This document shows, piece by piece, positions 1 to 9,215 of a stretch of DNA of 47,581 nt. The notes beneath the pieces were generated by a model. It saw only the letters and a list, made by a program, of their open reading frames with translations. It did no database searches and was not told where the DNA came from. Every line of letters begins with the position of its first letter. Position 1 is the stretch's first letter. Source of the stretch: Candidatus Methylomirabilis oxygeniifera (GTDB lineage: Bacteria; Methylomirabilota; Methylomirabilia; Methylomirabilales; Methylomirabilaceae); the NCBI GenBank assembly GCA_016190285.1, contig JACPQW010000118.1:1-47581 (forward strand), given 5' to 3'. The position numbers and the translations under genes were made by a program.

Positions 1-1262
1 ATCTGCGCCCACCCGGTGATGCCCGCCTTCACCTTGTGTCGAAGCATATACCGGGGGATCCGTTTTCGAAACTCCTCTATAAAGACCGGCCGCTCCGGTC
101 GGGGACCAACCAGACTCATCTCCCCTTTCAAGACATTCACCAGTTGCGGCAGCTCATCCAGCGAGGTCCGACGGAGCAAGGCACCGACCGTCGTTCGACG
201 CTCGTCATTGCGCGCAGCCCATACCGGGCCGGTATCCTCTTCAGCCTCGTTCCGCATCGACCGGAACTTCAACATATGAAAGGTTCTACCATCGAGACCC
301 ATGCGTTCCTGACGGTACAGGACCGGGCCTGGCGATGTGAACTTGATGATGGCCGCAACAAGGAGCAACAGCGGCCCGGCGATCAGGAGGGTTACGCTCG
401 ACAACACAAGATCTATCGCCCGTTTGCCGACCAAGCTCCACCCGTAATGGGGCGAGTCTTGCAGGCTGATAAGGGGCAGGCCATCGAACTCCTCCACCCC
501 ACCACGCAAGGTCATGAACTGATGAAGATCCGGCACAGCATGGACGGCGGCAGTCCCGTTCTCCAGACCTCGGAGTATCCCCTCCATTCGTCCGTAGGCC
601 TCCAGCGGAATGGCGATAAAGACCCTATCGATCGACAGCTCTTCCGCCAGTTCCCCCGCCTGCTCATAGGTGCCAAGCGCGCGTAACCCGTCAACCTGTT
701 GCCCAACCATCCCTGGATCTCCAGTGAGGAGCCCCTTAATGCGAAGGCCTAATTCCGGGCGTACGCGGATCCGTTCCACGACCTGTCGCGCCAACACGCC
801 TTCGCCGACAATCAGAACATGCCGGAGATTGTATCCTCTGCGTCTCGTAACGCGGAGCGCTTCGCGAAAGCTACTCCTGACCAGGCTGACTGACACGATA
901 CTGAAGACCCAAAAATAAAGAATCACGACCCGCGAGAACTCGAAGTGCTTGAGAAAGAAGGTGGCCGCAATCAGGATCAACACTGCGAGAGTGCAGGCCT
1001 TCGCAATATCCCTCACCTCAGCAAGTCGTGAGGAGATTCGCTTAGGGCGATACAACCCGAAGGCCTTAAACGCGATACCCCAGACGATGACAATGAGGAC
1101 GAGCAGGAGGAGATACGGACGGACGTCAGGAACGCCGCGATAGACCAGAACCGGACCCCAATAGAAGCGGAGATAGTACGAGCCGAGCCAACTGGCGCTG
1201 ATCACCAGCAGGTCGGCGAGCAGCATGAGGCTTTCGATAAACTGGCTATGGCGTTTCAGCAT
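1..1262 (-). CDS. Polyprenyl-phosphate sugar transferase (WcaJ/EpsE-like bacterial sugar transferase), 3' end truncated by window edge
   Basis: Minus-strand frame open from ATG at 1262 ([38 protein letters not shown]-rich N-term) to window edge, ending in the bacterial sugar transferase signature [39 protein letters not shown]. Missing from the ORF track probably because it runs off the window. Confidence 0.9.
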   Translation of the reverse strand, partial: MLKRHSQFIESLMLLADLLVISASWLGSYYLRFYWGPVLVYRGVPDVRPYLLLLVLIVIVWGIAFKAFGLYRPKRISSRLAEVRDIAKACTLAVLILIAATFFLKHFEFSRVVILYFWVFSIVSVSLVRSSFREALRVTRRRGYNLRHVLIVGEGVLARQVVERIRVRPELGLRIKGLLTGDPGMVGQQVDGLRALGTYEQAGELAEELSIDRVFIAIPLEAYGRMEGILRGLENGTAAVHAVPDLHQFMTLRGGVEEFDGLPLISLQDSPHYGWSLVGKRAIDLVLSSVTLLIAGPLLLLVAAIIKFTSPGPVLYRQERMGLDGRTFHMLKFRSMRNEAEEDTGPVWAARNDERRTTVGALLRRTSLDELPQLVNVLKGEMSLVGPRPERPVFIEEFRKRIPRYMLRHKVKAGITGWAQ

Positions 1263-1313
1263 GGCCGGATAGGTTCAAGGTGGACGATCTTTCGCACCCC
1301 GCCCCCTCGATTC

Positions 1314-1358
1314 AAATCCCCCCAACCCCCCTTTATTAAAGGGGGGTTGGGGGGATTT
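1314..1358. repeat. Perfect 21-nt inverted repeat (AAATCCCCCCAACCCCCCTTT-ATT-AAAGGGGGGTTGGGGGGATTT)
   Basis: Direct reading; arms perfectly complementary with a 3-nt loop, intergenic between the sugar transferase and the upstream GT4 gene. Confidence 0.95.
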
Positions 1359-1382
1359 CGCACGTCGCGCTGTTTGCGAGAA

Positions 1383-2591
1383 TCACGGTTTCCACGCCTC
1401 ATAACATTCGGTCACGAAGGCGGTTATCCGCTTCTCGAAGATCGAGCGGTCGAACGCGAGGGCGCGCGCGCGAAGCGCCTCCGGCTCGAATCGATCGGCC
1501 GAGCGCTCGAAAAGATCGACAGCCTGGACCAGCGCCTCAACGGTCTGTTCATAGAAAAATACGCCGGTGGGAGGTTGAGGTTCAAGGCTGAAGGCTGAAG
1601 GCTGAAGGCTGAAGGTATTATGTGGCTCAGAACATTGAACGTCGAACGTCGAACGATCCAACGAGATGACCGTTTCCGTCACACCACCCTTCCCATACGC
1701 AATGACCGGCCGTCCACAGGCCATAGCTTCTACGGGGAGAATACCGAAGTCTTCTTCACCCGGAAAGACCAGCGCACGGCAGCGGCTTAGAAGGTCGACG
1801 ACCTCGCTATCCGGACGCCACCCGACAAATTCTATGGTGGGACCGGCCATACGCCGCAGGCGACTCCCCTCCTGCCCCTCACCTACGATCACCAGGCGCC
1901 GCCGCAGGCGGTTAAAGGTCTCGATCGCCAGATCGATCCGCTTATAGGGGGCGAAGGCGCCAACCGCCAGATAGTAGTCATCCGTCCGCTCGGCGATGTG
2001 AAAGCGCGCGGTGTCGACCGGAGGATAGACCACGGTAGCCTCCCGACCGTAGTGGCGTCGGATCCGGTCGGCCACATGAAGGGAGTTGGCGATAAAATGA
2101 TCAACCCGGACGTTGACCGCGATATCCCACCGTCGCAGGCGTCCGGCGATGGCGGGCAGCATCAGTCTGGACACCGGGCCCATCCGGCCGGAGGCTACAT
2201 AGGAATCCTGCATATCCCAGATGTATCGCATCGGGGTGTGCACGTACGCAATATGGAGCGCCCGTGGCGGAGGCTTGACCCCCTTCGCGACACAGTGGCT
2301 GCTGGAGAGGATCAGATCATATCCATCGAGCCTGAACTGCTCGATGGCCCACGGGAAGAGGGGCAGATAGTAGCGATGCCGGGTGGCAGCAAAGGGCAAC
2401 CTCTGGATAGCCGACGTCCGGATCCGCCGCTCTTCGATAGTTTTCGATACGCTTCCCTTCACGTGCAGCAGGGTGAAGATGTCCGCTCCTGGAAAGAGCT
2501 CGCAGAGCGCTTCCAGACATCGCTCTCCCCCGCGCATCCCCGTCAGCCAGTCGTGAACCAGCGCGACCTTTGCCTCAGCCAACATCGCCAT
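1383..2591 (-). CDS. GT4-family glycosyltransferase (WbaZ-like)
   Basis: 402-aa ORF; VALVHDWLTGMRGGERCLEAL N-term, GEEDFGILPVEAMACGRPVIAYGKGGVTETV donor-site motif, GVFFYEQTVEALVQAV C-term. Confidence 0.9.
   Translation of the reverse strand: MAMLAEAKVALVHDWLTGMRGGERCLEALCELFPGADIFTLLHVKGSVSKTIEERRIRTSAIQRLPFAATRHRYYLPLFPWAIEQFRLDGYDLILSSSHCVAKGVKPPPRALHIAYVHTPMRYIWDMQDSYVASGRMGPVSRLMLPAIAGRLRRWDIAVNVRVDHFIANSLHVADRIRRHYGREATVVYPPVDTARFHIAERTDDYYLAVGAFAPYKRIDLAIETFNRLRRRLVIVGEGQEGSRLRRMAGPTIEFVGWRPDSEVVDLLSRCRALVFPGEEDFGILPVEAMACGRPVIAYGKGGVTETVISLDRSTFDVQCSEPHNTFSLQPSAFSLEPQPPTGVFFYEQTVEALVQAVDLFERSADRFEPEALRARALAFDRSIFEKRITAFVTECYEAWKP
1584..1655. repeat. Two adjacent heptanucleotide tandem repeats inside the GT4 CDS: (AAGGCTG)x4 and (GAACGTC)x2 plus partial
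   Basis: Direct reading of 1584-1611 and 1637-1655. Confidence 0.95.
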
Positions 2592-2653
2592 GTGATCCTG
2601 TGCGGACCGCCGAACTCCTCACGCACGCTCACGCGTGGACAGGCCTCATGGAC

Positions 2654-3670
2654 CTACACGAACCAGCGACCCATCCGATCCGCTGAGGTGCGGCGGCGCG
2701 CCATGATGATACCCCGCTTGTGACGGGCCCTCGGCCAATACCGCTTCAGATCCAATACCGACTTCCAGAGGGCAGGCTCCATGAGTGAGATGTAGGCCAT
2801 GGCGAATGTCCCCAGCCGAAGGATCGGCAGGAAATCCCGCCGCAACAGGGCCGGGAGTTCATTTTTAATCATCATCAAGGAATGATTCTTGAAGGAGTGA
2901 TATTTCCGGAGCCAGGGGACGCGCCGCCGGTTGTCGCCGCGCTTCCATCCCCTCAGATGATGGGCGGTTGCCGCTGGGTGGTAGAGAGCGGTCCATCCAA
3001 GCAACTGAGCCCGCCAGCAGATATCGACGTCCTCCTTGTAGGCGAAGAAGTCCACGTCGAAACACTCCCCCTCGACCCGGACATCCTCGAGCATAGACCT
3101 GCGATAGAGAACTGCCGCTCCGCAGATGCTGAAGATCTCCTCGGGTCTGTCATACTGGCCCTCATCCCGCTCACCGTGGCCCCGATCGATGATTCGCCGA
3201 GTTCGGAAGGCGAGGTGACCTGTGGTGTCAAGTATCTGTGGCGCGTCACCACGTGACCCATCGGCGACCTGGGAATCGCCCAAAAGGAGCTTGCCGCCTG
3301 CAGCGCCGGCGCCGGGATTCGATTGCATTGCCCGGACCAGTTCCTCCAAATGCCGTTGGTCGAGCACCACATCGGGGTTGAGCAACAAGATATCCTCGTT
3401 CCCGTTCGCCTCCCGGATAATGCGATTGGCTCCGCCGCTATACCCCAGGTTGTTCTGCATCGACAGGATCTGTACCTCCGGGTAGGCCCTGCCGATACGG
3501 CGGACCTCATCGACGCGACTCTGGTTGTCGAGCAGAATGATCCGCTCAGGTGGAAGCGTCTGCCGCTTGACGCTATCCAGACACGCGGACAGATGTCGGT
3601 AATCGCCATAGTTGATGATCCCCACCGCCACCCGAGGATCAGACACGATATCGCCTTCCTTCCGCTTCAA
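2654..3670 (-). CDS. GT2-family glycosyltransferase (rhamnosyltransferase-like)
   Basis: 338-aa ORF; VGIINYGDYRHLSACLDSVKRQTLPPERIILLDNQS, NNLGYSGGANRIIREA, LLLNPDVVL, FAYKEDVDICWRAQLLGW. Confidence 0.9.
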   Translation of the reverse strand: MKRKEGDIVSDPRVAVGIINYGDYRHLSACLDSVKRQTLPPERIILLDNQSRVDEVRRIGRAYPEVQILSMQNNLGYSGGANRIIREANGNEDILLLNPDVVLDQRHLEELVRAMQSNPGAGAAGGKLLLGDSQVADGSRGDAPQILDTTGHLAFRTRRIIDRGHGERDEGQYDRPEEIFSICGAAVLYRRSMLEDVRVEGECFDVDFFAYKEDVDICWRAQLLGWTALYHPAATAHHLRGWKRGDNRRRVPWLRKYHSFKNHSLMMIKNELPALLRRDFLPILRLGTFAMAYISLMEPALWKSVLDLKRYWPRARHKRGIIMARRRTSADRMGRWFV

Positions 3671-3681
3671 CCGATCGGCGT

Positions 3682-3816
3682 GTCATTGCGAGCGACCAAC
3701 GGGAGCGCGGCAATCCGACACGCAGTGTCGTTGCGAGGCGGAGCCGAAGCAATCCCGTGGTAACACCGGCGAAAAACGGTGGGATTGCTTCGGTCGCTAC
3801 GCTCCCTCGCAATGAC
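3682..3816. repeat. REP-like palindromic element, copy 1 (GTCATTGCGAG...GCAATC family, with an extra arm)
   Basis: Left arm GTCATTGCGAGCGACCAACGGGAGCGCGGCAATCC, middle arm GTCGTTGCGAGGCGGAGCCGAAGCAATCCC, right inverted arm GGGATTGCTTCGGTCGCTACGCTCCCTCGCAATGAC. Confidence 0.9.
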
Positions 3817-3866
3817 GCAGGCGGAAGACTTTCGGGGCAATGACATTGACATTTCATGCGGCTGTA

Positions 3867-4280
3867 TTAACCGGACAGTTCTTCCAATGTGACCACCTTC
3901 AGGTCGGCAACTCGACGGAAGTGGCTGAGATTCCGGGTGACCAAGGCGAGATCGTACGCCAGACAGATCCCGGCGATAAGATTATCGCCCGGATTGATCG
4001 GTTGGCCTTGCCGCCTGAGCGAGAGATCGATAGCCCCAGCACGTCTCGCCGACTGAACATCCAGGGGAAGAATCATCAGTGTCGCCAGGAAGGCGTCGAG
4101 GCGCGATCGATCCCTCGCACGCGACGCGCCGGAATACAGCTCACAGGCCGTGACGGCCGTGGTACCCGCCAGGTCCATTTCCAGCAGGTTCGGGATGACT
4201 GAGCCGGCGGGCTCTTGTCCCGAGAACAGGTCGATCAGGACATCGCTGTCCAGGACGAACCTTACCGCCATCGCTTCCAC
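3867..4280 (-). CDS. PIN-domain toxin, VapC-like
   Basis: 137-aa ORF; FVLDSDVLIDLFSG N-term, AVTACELYSGA, PGDNLIAGICLAYDLALVTRNLSHFRRV: PIN acidic residues. An internal start is possible. Confidence 0.85.
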   Translation of the reverse strand: MEAMAVRFVLDSDVLIDLFSGQEPAGSVIPNLLEMDLAGTTAVTACELYSGASRARDRSRLDAFLATLMILPLDVQSARRAGAIDLSLRRQGQPINPGDNLIAGICLAYDLALVTRNLSHFRRVADLKVVTLEELSG

Positions 4281-4519
4281 AGCTCCGCTATGCGTCGCCG
4301 CATCTGCTCAGCCTCAGCCTCCGAAAGCGTCCCCCGGACCTTGCGCGCAGCCCTGGCCGCCTTTGTCGCTGCCCTCGCCCGCCCCCCATTCGGTGGCTCT
4401 TCCAGATACCGTTCCAGGGCTTCATGAATCAGGACCGAGTAGCCCCGGAGCCGTCGTTTAGCCGCCAGCGCAAGAAGCCGTGCCCGCTGATCGTCAGTCA
4501 GTTCAATCGTTGTCCTCAT
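4262..4519 (-). CDS. Ribbon-helix-helix-type antitoxin partner of the downstream VapC
   Basis: MRTTIELTDDQRARLLALAAKRRLRGYSVLIHEALERYLEE; overlaps the toxin start. ORF track start is 4540; MRTTIEL at 4519 is the likelier start. Confidence 0.75.
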   Translation of the reverse strand: MRTTIELTDDQRARLLALAAKRRLRGYSVLIHEALERYLEEPPNGGRARAATKAARAARKVRGTLSEAEAEQMRRRIAELWKRWR

Positions 4520-4598
4520 GAGCAGATCACCTCGGTGCACACTCTAATACTCAAGTATGCGAATGTCAAGCAACGTGAAGCGGCCGACCTCACACGCC

Positions 4599-5456
4599 TT
4601 ACAACCGCGCGCGCTCGGTGAGGTAGTCGGCAAGGGCATCCCGCCAGTGCCGCAGATCATCGAGACCGAGCGATCGCAGATTCGCATTATTCAGGACGGA
4701 GTAGGCGGGGCGCCTGGCAGGAGCGCCGAAGGCGGCGCCGGTCGTCTCCTGCAAGCAGGGGTGCAGGCCGGCCATCTCGAAGATCGCCGACGCAAACTGG
4801 TACCAGGAACATTCTCCGTTGTTGGTGATATGGTACAGCCCGTACGCGCCGGTCTCAACCAATTGTCGGACCTTGCCGGCAAGCTCTTTCGCATTCGTAG
4901 GGGTCACAATCTGATCGCCCACCACGCGGATCTCGCGCCCTTCCTGCGCCAGCCGGAGCATCGTCTCGACAAAATTCCCCATCTTGCTGCGGCTGCCTGC
5001 CAAACCGTACAACCCGCAGGTTCGGATCACGAAGTGCTGCGGCAGCACAGCCCTGACGAAGTACTCGCCGGCGAGCTTCGAGGTGGCGTATGCGCTCAGC
5101 GGTCCCGGCGGATCGACCTCCCGGTAGGGGATCCGCTTCCTGCCGTCAAAGACATAATCGGTGCTGAAGTGCACTAGCACCGCCCCGATCGCCTTGGCGG
5201 CGATGGCCAGCTCCCTGACCGCCAGCGTATTGACGGCAAAGGCCCGCTCAGGAAACTCTTCGCACTCATCAACTTGATGATAGGCGGCGGTGTTCAGGAT
5301 CAGACTGGGCCGGTACTTGCGCAACGTATCCCGTACTTGAGCGTAGTCGGTCAGTTCACAATCGCTATGGGTCAGCGGTACCAGGTCCCGATCGTGGAAC
5401 ACCTGCTGCAACTCGCGTCCCAACTGCCCATTGGCTCCGATGAGAAGCGTGGTCAT
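4599..5456 (-). CDS. rfbD: dTDP-4-dehydrorhamnose reductase (RfbD/RmlD family)
   Basis: 285-aa ORF; TTLLIGANGQLGRELQQVF, LILNTAAYHQVDECE, VHFSTDYVFDGRKRIPYREVDPPGPLSAYATSKLAGE. Confidence 0.9.
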   Translation of the reverse strand: MTTLLIGANGQLGRELQQVFHDRDLVPLTHSDCELTDYAQVRDTLRKYRPSLILNTAAYHQVDECEEFPERAFAVNTLAVRELAIAAKAIGAVLVHFSTDYVFDGRKRIPYREVDPPGPLSAYATSKLAGEYFVRAVLPQHFVIRTCGLYGLAGSRSKMGNFVETMLRLAQEGREIRVVGDQIVTPTNAKELAGKVRQLVETGAYGLYHITNNGECSWYQFASAIFEMAGLHPCLQETTGAAFGAPARRPAYSVLNNANLRSLGLDDLRHWRDALADYLTERARL

Positions 5457-5863
5457 GAGCGTCTCCAGAGCTGAAATCGAAGGTCAGGGATCTGGGGGAA
5501 GTCGCGGGCGTCCGCGGTCGCGACCTGGAAATCGAGTGCTATGGCTGTGGCGGCAATGAGCAGGTCATGGGCGCCGATCTGCTTGCCGTCAGCCGCCAAC
5601 TGCGCCCACAGACGAGCGTGGATCCGAGCCGCCTCCAGGTCGAACTCGACTACAGGAAATTGGCGGAGGATAGCTTCCACAAACTGCTCCCGTCTGAGTC
5701 GACGCGCCGGGTCGGCCGCTCGGTAGACGCCGTGGAGCAACTCGCTCGCGGTAACCGCGCTCAGGGCGAGCGGCTCGTCTTCCTGACCGGCGATCACCCG
5801 CTCTATGCTCAGATGACCCCGCTCCGCCGCGATAAAGAGGCTGGAGTCAATCAGGAGGCCCAT
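5453..5863 (-). CDS. PIN-domain toxin, VapC-like (second module)
   Basis: 136-aa ORF; MGLLIDSSLFIAAERG, SAVTASELLHGVYRA, IGAHDLLIAATAIALDFQVATADARDFPQIPDL. Stop overlaps rfbD start (ATGA). Confidence 0.88.
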   Translation of the reverse strand: MGLLIDSSLFIAAERGHLSIERVIAGQEDEPLALSAVTASELLHGVYRAADPARRLRREQFVEAILRQFPVVEFDLEAARIHARLWAQLAADGKQIGAHDLLIAATAIALDFQVATADARDFPQIPDLRFQLWRRS

Positions 5864-6129
5864 CGGTCAGCAGGGGTGGTCAGTATACGACGGGCCGAGT
5901 CCAGATCCTCAGCGAACCGGGTTGCCTCCTCTGGACCGAGGCGAGGAAACTGGGCGAAAAAAGCGGGAAGATCGCCGGCACGGACCCTGGCAGCCTGTAG
6001 GGTAGGCCGAAGTTCGGCTACCGGCTTACCGCCCTTGGTCAGGACGATGCGCTCTCCGTAGAAACGAACTCGACTGATAAGTTCCGAGAAATGGCGAACC
6101 ACCTCAGTGACAGGCAACGATTTCGGCAT
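5851..6129 (-). CDS. Phd/YefM-type antitoxin
   Basis: MPKSLPVTEVVRHFSELISRVRFYGERIVLTKGGKPVAELRP; ATG at 6129 preceded by GAAGGAGTCGC on the minus strand. ORF track start is 6213. Confidence 0.8.
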   Translation of the reverse strand: MPKSLPVTEVVRHFSELISRVRFYGERIVLTKGGKPVAELRPTLQAARVRAGDLPAFFAQFPRLGPEEATRFAEDLDSARRILTTPADRWAS

Positions 6130-6164
6130 CGATTGCGACTCCTTCAAAATAGTATGTATTTTAA

Positions 6165-6188
6165 CATTATACATATAATCATATAATG
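6165..6188. promoter_or_regulatory. AT-rich inverted repeat upstream of the Phd/VapC module, candidate operator
   Basis: CATTATA-N10-TATAATG within an AT-rich patch (about 6150-6190) in otherwise GC-rich DNA, just upstream of the antitoxin start. Confidence 0.4.
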
Positions 6189-6209
6189 GCATCACCTGAC
6201 AGTCAAGAG

Positions 6210-7979
6210 TCAAAGACCACCTAATGTATGTTGAGCATCGTCTCCCAACGGGTGTCCTAGCGCTGCGTACAGAACGGCTTCGGAGCCATCCGGCAATGGA
6301 AATCGCGGCGGAATCTCCACGAAGCCGGACGCAGGCGAGCGAAGGAATTGAACCATCCCTTCATTGTGTGGATTCAGCAATGCCGGACCCACGTCGCCGG
6401 TTTTTACAACAGCAAAATCGACCCCGCGTAGTTGAGCCTTGTAATGGCCCCCAGCGGGATCCCTAGGATCGCCCGGGTGCTCAACTTGCAGGGGCAATCG
6501 TCCCAATACAGAATAATACGCATAATTGTTCATGTTGAAGAACGGATGGTCAGGAACAACGGCGACGACTGCCTGTGGCACCATCACCCGAGAGCCGTTG
6601 AGCCCAGTCGAGACTTCGGTGATGCGGGACAACACTTCCGGGATCTTCCAATTGTCTCGTCGCGGAAGACTAAGCCATACTCCTGGAATCATGGGGGCCT
6701 GGTAAATTATGAGCGGCACCAGATGAGGTGATCCCAGTTGGAACCTAACCTCATTATTCGGAAGCTCCCTGAGACCATATGTTCCAATCCAAAACTGGAA
6801 TAGAGACCAGACAATACACGATCCGATAAGGATCTTCTTCATTGGCAAGGAACGCAGTGATAAAAGGCCACAAGCCGTTATGACGGCAATGGCTGGAAGA
6901 ACGGGCAAGATGTTCTTGGGATCCTGAGAGGGGAGCGAAGTAAAAAATACGAGGGGAACGACAAAGGCTGAAAACAAGAGGAGAAAGAGGTACAGGGACC
7001 CTTTTATCCTGTCAACATGCACCTTGGAAGGTAAAGAAGACCATTTCATCCACAATATTACTGCGGCCAAGAGGAACATCACCATACCGAAAGGGGTCGT
7101 ATGAAGGTTCGCAAAGATAATGAAGTAGTTCACAATTGCATGAAGGGTCAACGGATTGGATGGTCCATAGCCAACCGCCTCCGCGCCATAGGCGGCGCTG
7201 AGCGAGCGCGTAATGACAGGAACCATATTTGTCACATACCAGGGAGCTGCCAGCCCGCAAGCAACCAGTAAAGCCAGGGCGCCGTTCACCCACACTCTCG
7301 GCGTTGTCCCTGTGTGCATGCGCCGACTCACCCGCCATTCTCTCCAGGCTGCGTACAGGCTGATCCCGAGAGGGCCGACCACGAATACCGGAAAAAAGGT
7401 CCGGCACAGCAACCCAAAACCTATGACTGCTCCGAGGGCAATGGATGGACCCGTCCGGGAGAAGACCTCTGTCCGCACCAGCAGGTATAGAAATGCCGCG
7501 ACAAGCGCTGCGTCGACGAACTCAAGCAGAAAAAGCCGGGATAGACCGAAGATTCCGGGGTAGGTCGAGACGAGAAAGGCGGCCAGGAGTCCGGACCACG
7601 GGGAGGCCAGGCGAGCCCCCAACCCGTAAACAGCCAGAATCAGAAAGACGAACGCCAGGAGGTTCACACCCAGAGCGCTGTCGGCCGATCGTTCCAGCAT
7701 AATATACAGAGGGACGGCCAGCGCCGGCACCAGCGGTGGGCGCAGCGGATCCACTGCAAGCAGGGACCGCACAAGACTCATTATCCCACCCGACAAGAAG
7801 GAGTCGTGATATTTCAGACTCATGGTGAGATAATGCGCTTCGTCCCACCTGGGCGGCCGTGTATCGATCAGAAGCCACACCAGATTGTTCACCAGGCTAA
7901 ATGTGGTTACAGCACCAAGCAGGATCAGCGGCCAGACACTATCAGATTTGTTCATCATGCCTTTCCTCTGCGGCCCCAT
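6210..7979 (-). CDS. GT39/PMT_2-like polytopic membrane glycosyltransferase
   Basis: 589-aa ORF with many hydrophobic segments and the N-terminal loop motif DTRPPRWDEAHYLTMSLKY. Confidence 0.75.
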   Translation of the reverse strand: MGPQRKGMMNKSDSVWPLILLGAVTTFSLVNNLVWLLIDTRPPRWDEAHYLTMSLKYHDSFLSGGIMSLVRSLLAVDPLRPPLVPALAVPLYIMLERSADSALGVNLLAFVFLILAVYGLGARLASPWSGLLAAFLVSTYPGIFGLSRLFLLEFVDAALVAAFLYLLVRTEVFSRTGPSIALGAVIGFGLLCRTFFPVFVVGPLGISLYAAWREWRVSRRMHTGTTPRVWVNGALALLVACGLAAPWYVTNMVPVITRSLSAAYGAEAVGYGPSNPLTLHAIVNYFIIFANLHTTPFGMVMFLLAAVILWMKWSSLPSKVHVDRIKGSLYLFLLLFSAFVVPLVFFTSLPSQDPKNILPVLPAIAVITACGLLSLRSLPMKKILIGSCIVWSLFQFWIGTYGLRELPNNEVRFQLGSPHLVPLIIYQAPMIPGVWLSLPRRDNWKIPEVLSRITEVSTGLNGSRVMVPQAVVAVVPDHPFFNMNNYAYYSVLGRLPLQVEHPGDPRDPAGGHYKAQLRGVDFAVVKTGDVGPALLNPHNEGMVQFLRSPASGFVEIPPRFPLPDGSEAVLYAALGHPLGDDAQHTLGGL

Positions 7980-8451
7980 CCATAAAAGTTGCCAGATTAT
8001 CTGCCGGCAGGCGCTACAGGTCAGGCAAACGCCTGATCAAATCAAAATCATCAAATAGGAAGTTGGAAAGGGGAGTGGGCGGACGCCCCTTTCCCTAGCT
8101 TCTTAGCCAGTGACTGGCGAGGGTTACACGGGGTCTGGCCACGGGAGATCATAGATCTGACACAACGACCGCAATCTGACTCTATGCACTCGTACCCTAA
8201 GATTTGCAATGTTGCTGTTATCCTGACAAATTGTCATTGCAACGACAAGGTGCCCAGAAAAGACTTGACCCTCTGACGAGCATATGAAAGATTAAAGTAC
8301 CCGCTAACGCAATCGTAATACTTCGAATCCCCAAAGGGTTCATTCCTCGCGGCTTACCGCGGGGTAGTTCATTGGATATTACAAATCGATCTCCTTGTAA
8401 CCGTTGGGTTTGGAGAAGCATGAGCTACGGAAGAAGATCAGGGAGGTCCAC

Positions 8452-9147
8452 ATGATACAAGCCGAATCCGAACAGAGTCGTTTGAGTATACCCCTTCCAC
8501 CTAAAGAGTTCATGAAGTTGGTGTCCGGTGACCGGCCAGACTTGGATACCCATTTCGAAGAGGTCGGAAGGGAGTTGGTCCGGTGGCTTCGCGCCTTCGA
8601 TCTCGTCGGTCCTGACGTAACCTTTCTGGATATCGGGTGCGGCTGCGGGCGCATCGCCAGAGTGCTCGCTTGCGAACCCCTTCGAGCCTACGTCGGATTC
8701 GATCGGCACCCCGAGATGATCCGTTGGTGCCAGGAGGAGATCACTTCGCGGGCGCCCCACTTCCAGTTCCACTGCTTTGGCGTAAAGAGTGCGTACTGGA
8801 AGCTGGACGGCCACCAGGGGTCTATCGATGTTTCCGGGTTCCGATTCCCTTTCCGTGATTGCGAGTTCGATACCTGTTTGGCTTCCTCCGTATTCACCCA
8901 TATGCCACTAGCGGAAGTGGATCACTACCTCAGTGAGCTCCACCGGGTTTTGCGCCCGGGAGGGCGACTGTTCGCGTCCATCTTTTGCTCACGAAAAGAA
9001 CCCTGCGTCCAGGAAGCAAATTACTATCATGATCGCTCTGAATTCATCCGTACTGTGGAGCGTCATGGTTTCGCGTGGTCACTTCCAGGTCCAGAAGGTT
9101 ATGGCGATGACCACAACTGGTACCTCCTGACCCGGCCCCGCACCTGA
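8452..9147 (+). CDS. Class I SAM-dependent methyltransferase
   Basis: DVTFLDIGCGCGRIARVLACEPLRAYVGFDRHPEMI; FPFRDCEFDTCLASSVFTHMPLAEVDHYLSELHRVLRPGGRLFASIF. ATG at 8452 preceded by GGGAGGT; ORF track start is 8404. Confidence 0.88.
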   Translation: MIQAESEQSRLSIPLPPKEFMKLVSGDRPDLDTHFEEVGRELVRWLRAFDLVGPDVTFLDIGCGCGRIARVLACEPLRAYVGFDRHPEMIRWCQEEITSRAPHFQFHCFGVKSAYWKLDGHQGSIDVSGFRFPFRDCEFDTCLASSVFTHMPLAEVDHYLSELHRVLRPGGRLFASIFCSRKEPCVQEANYYHDRSEFIRTVERHGFAWSLPGPEGYGDDHNWYLLTRPRT

Positions 9148-9215
9148 GATCGAGCGGTCGCTTTCCTTTCCGATTACCGAACCTCTCAAGAACCAATCGA
9201 TTTTCGACAGGCGGT

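Noticed and set aside
3612-3857. Short ORFs around the REP element (e.g. VIARERSDRSNPTVF)
   Set aside because: Translations of palindromic repeat DNA; such peptides are a known artefact of this repeat type.
8331-8390. CCTCGCGGCTTACCGCGGGG hairpin before the methyltransferase, considered as a riboswitch
   Set aside because: Only an imperfect short hairpin; it resembles a widespread NELPRGKPRG-encoding intergenic repeat and has no recognisable aptamer consensus.
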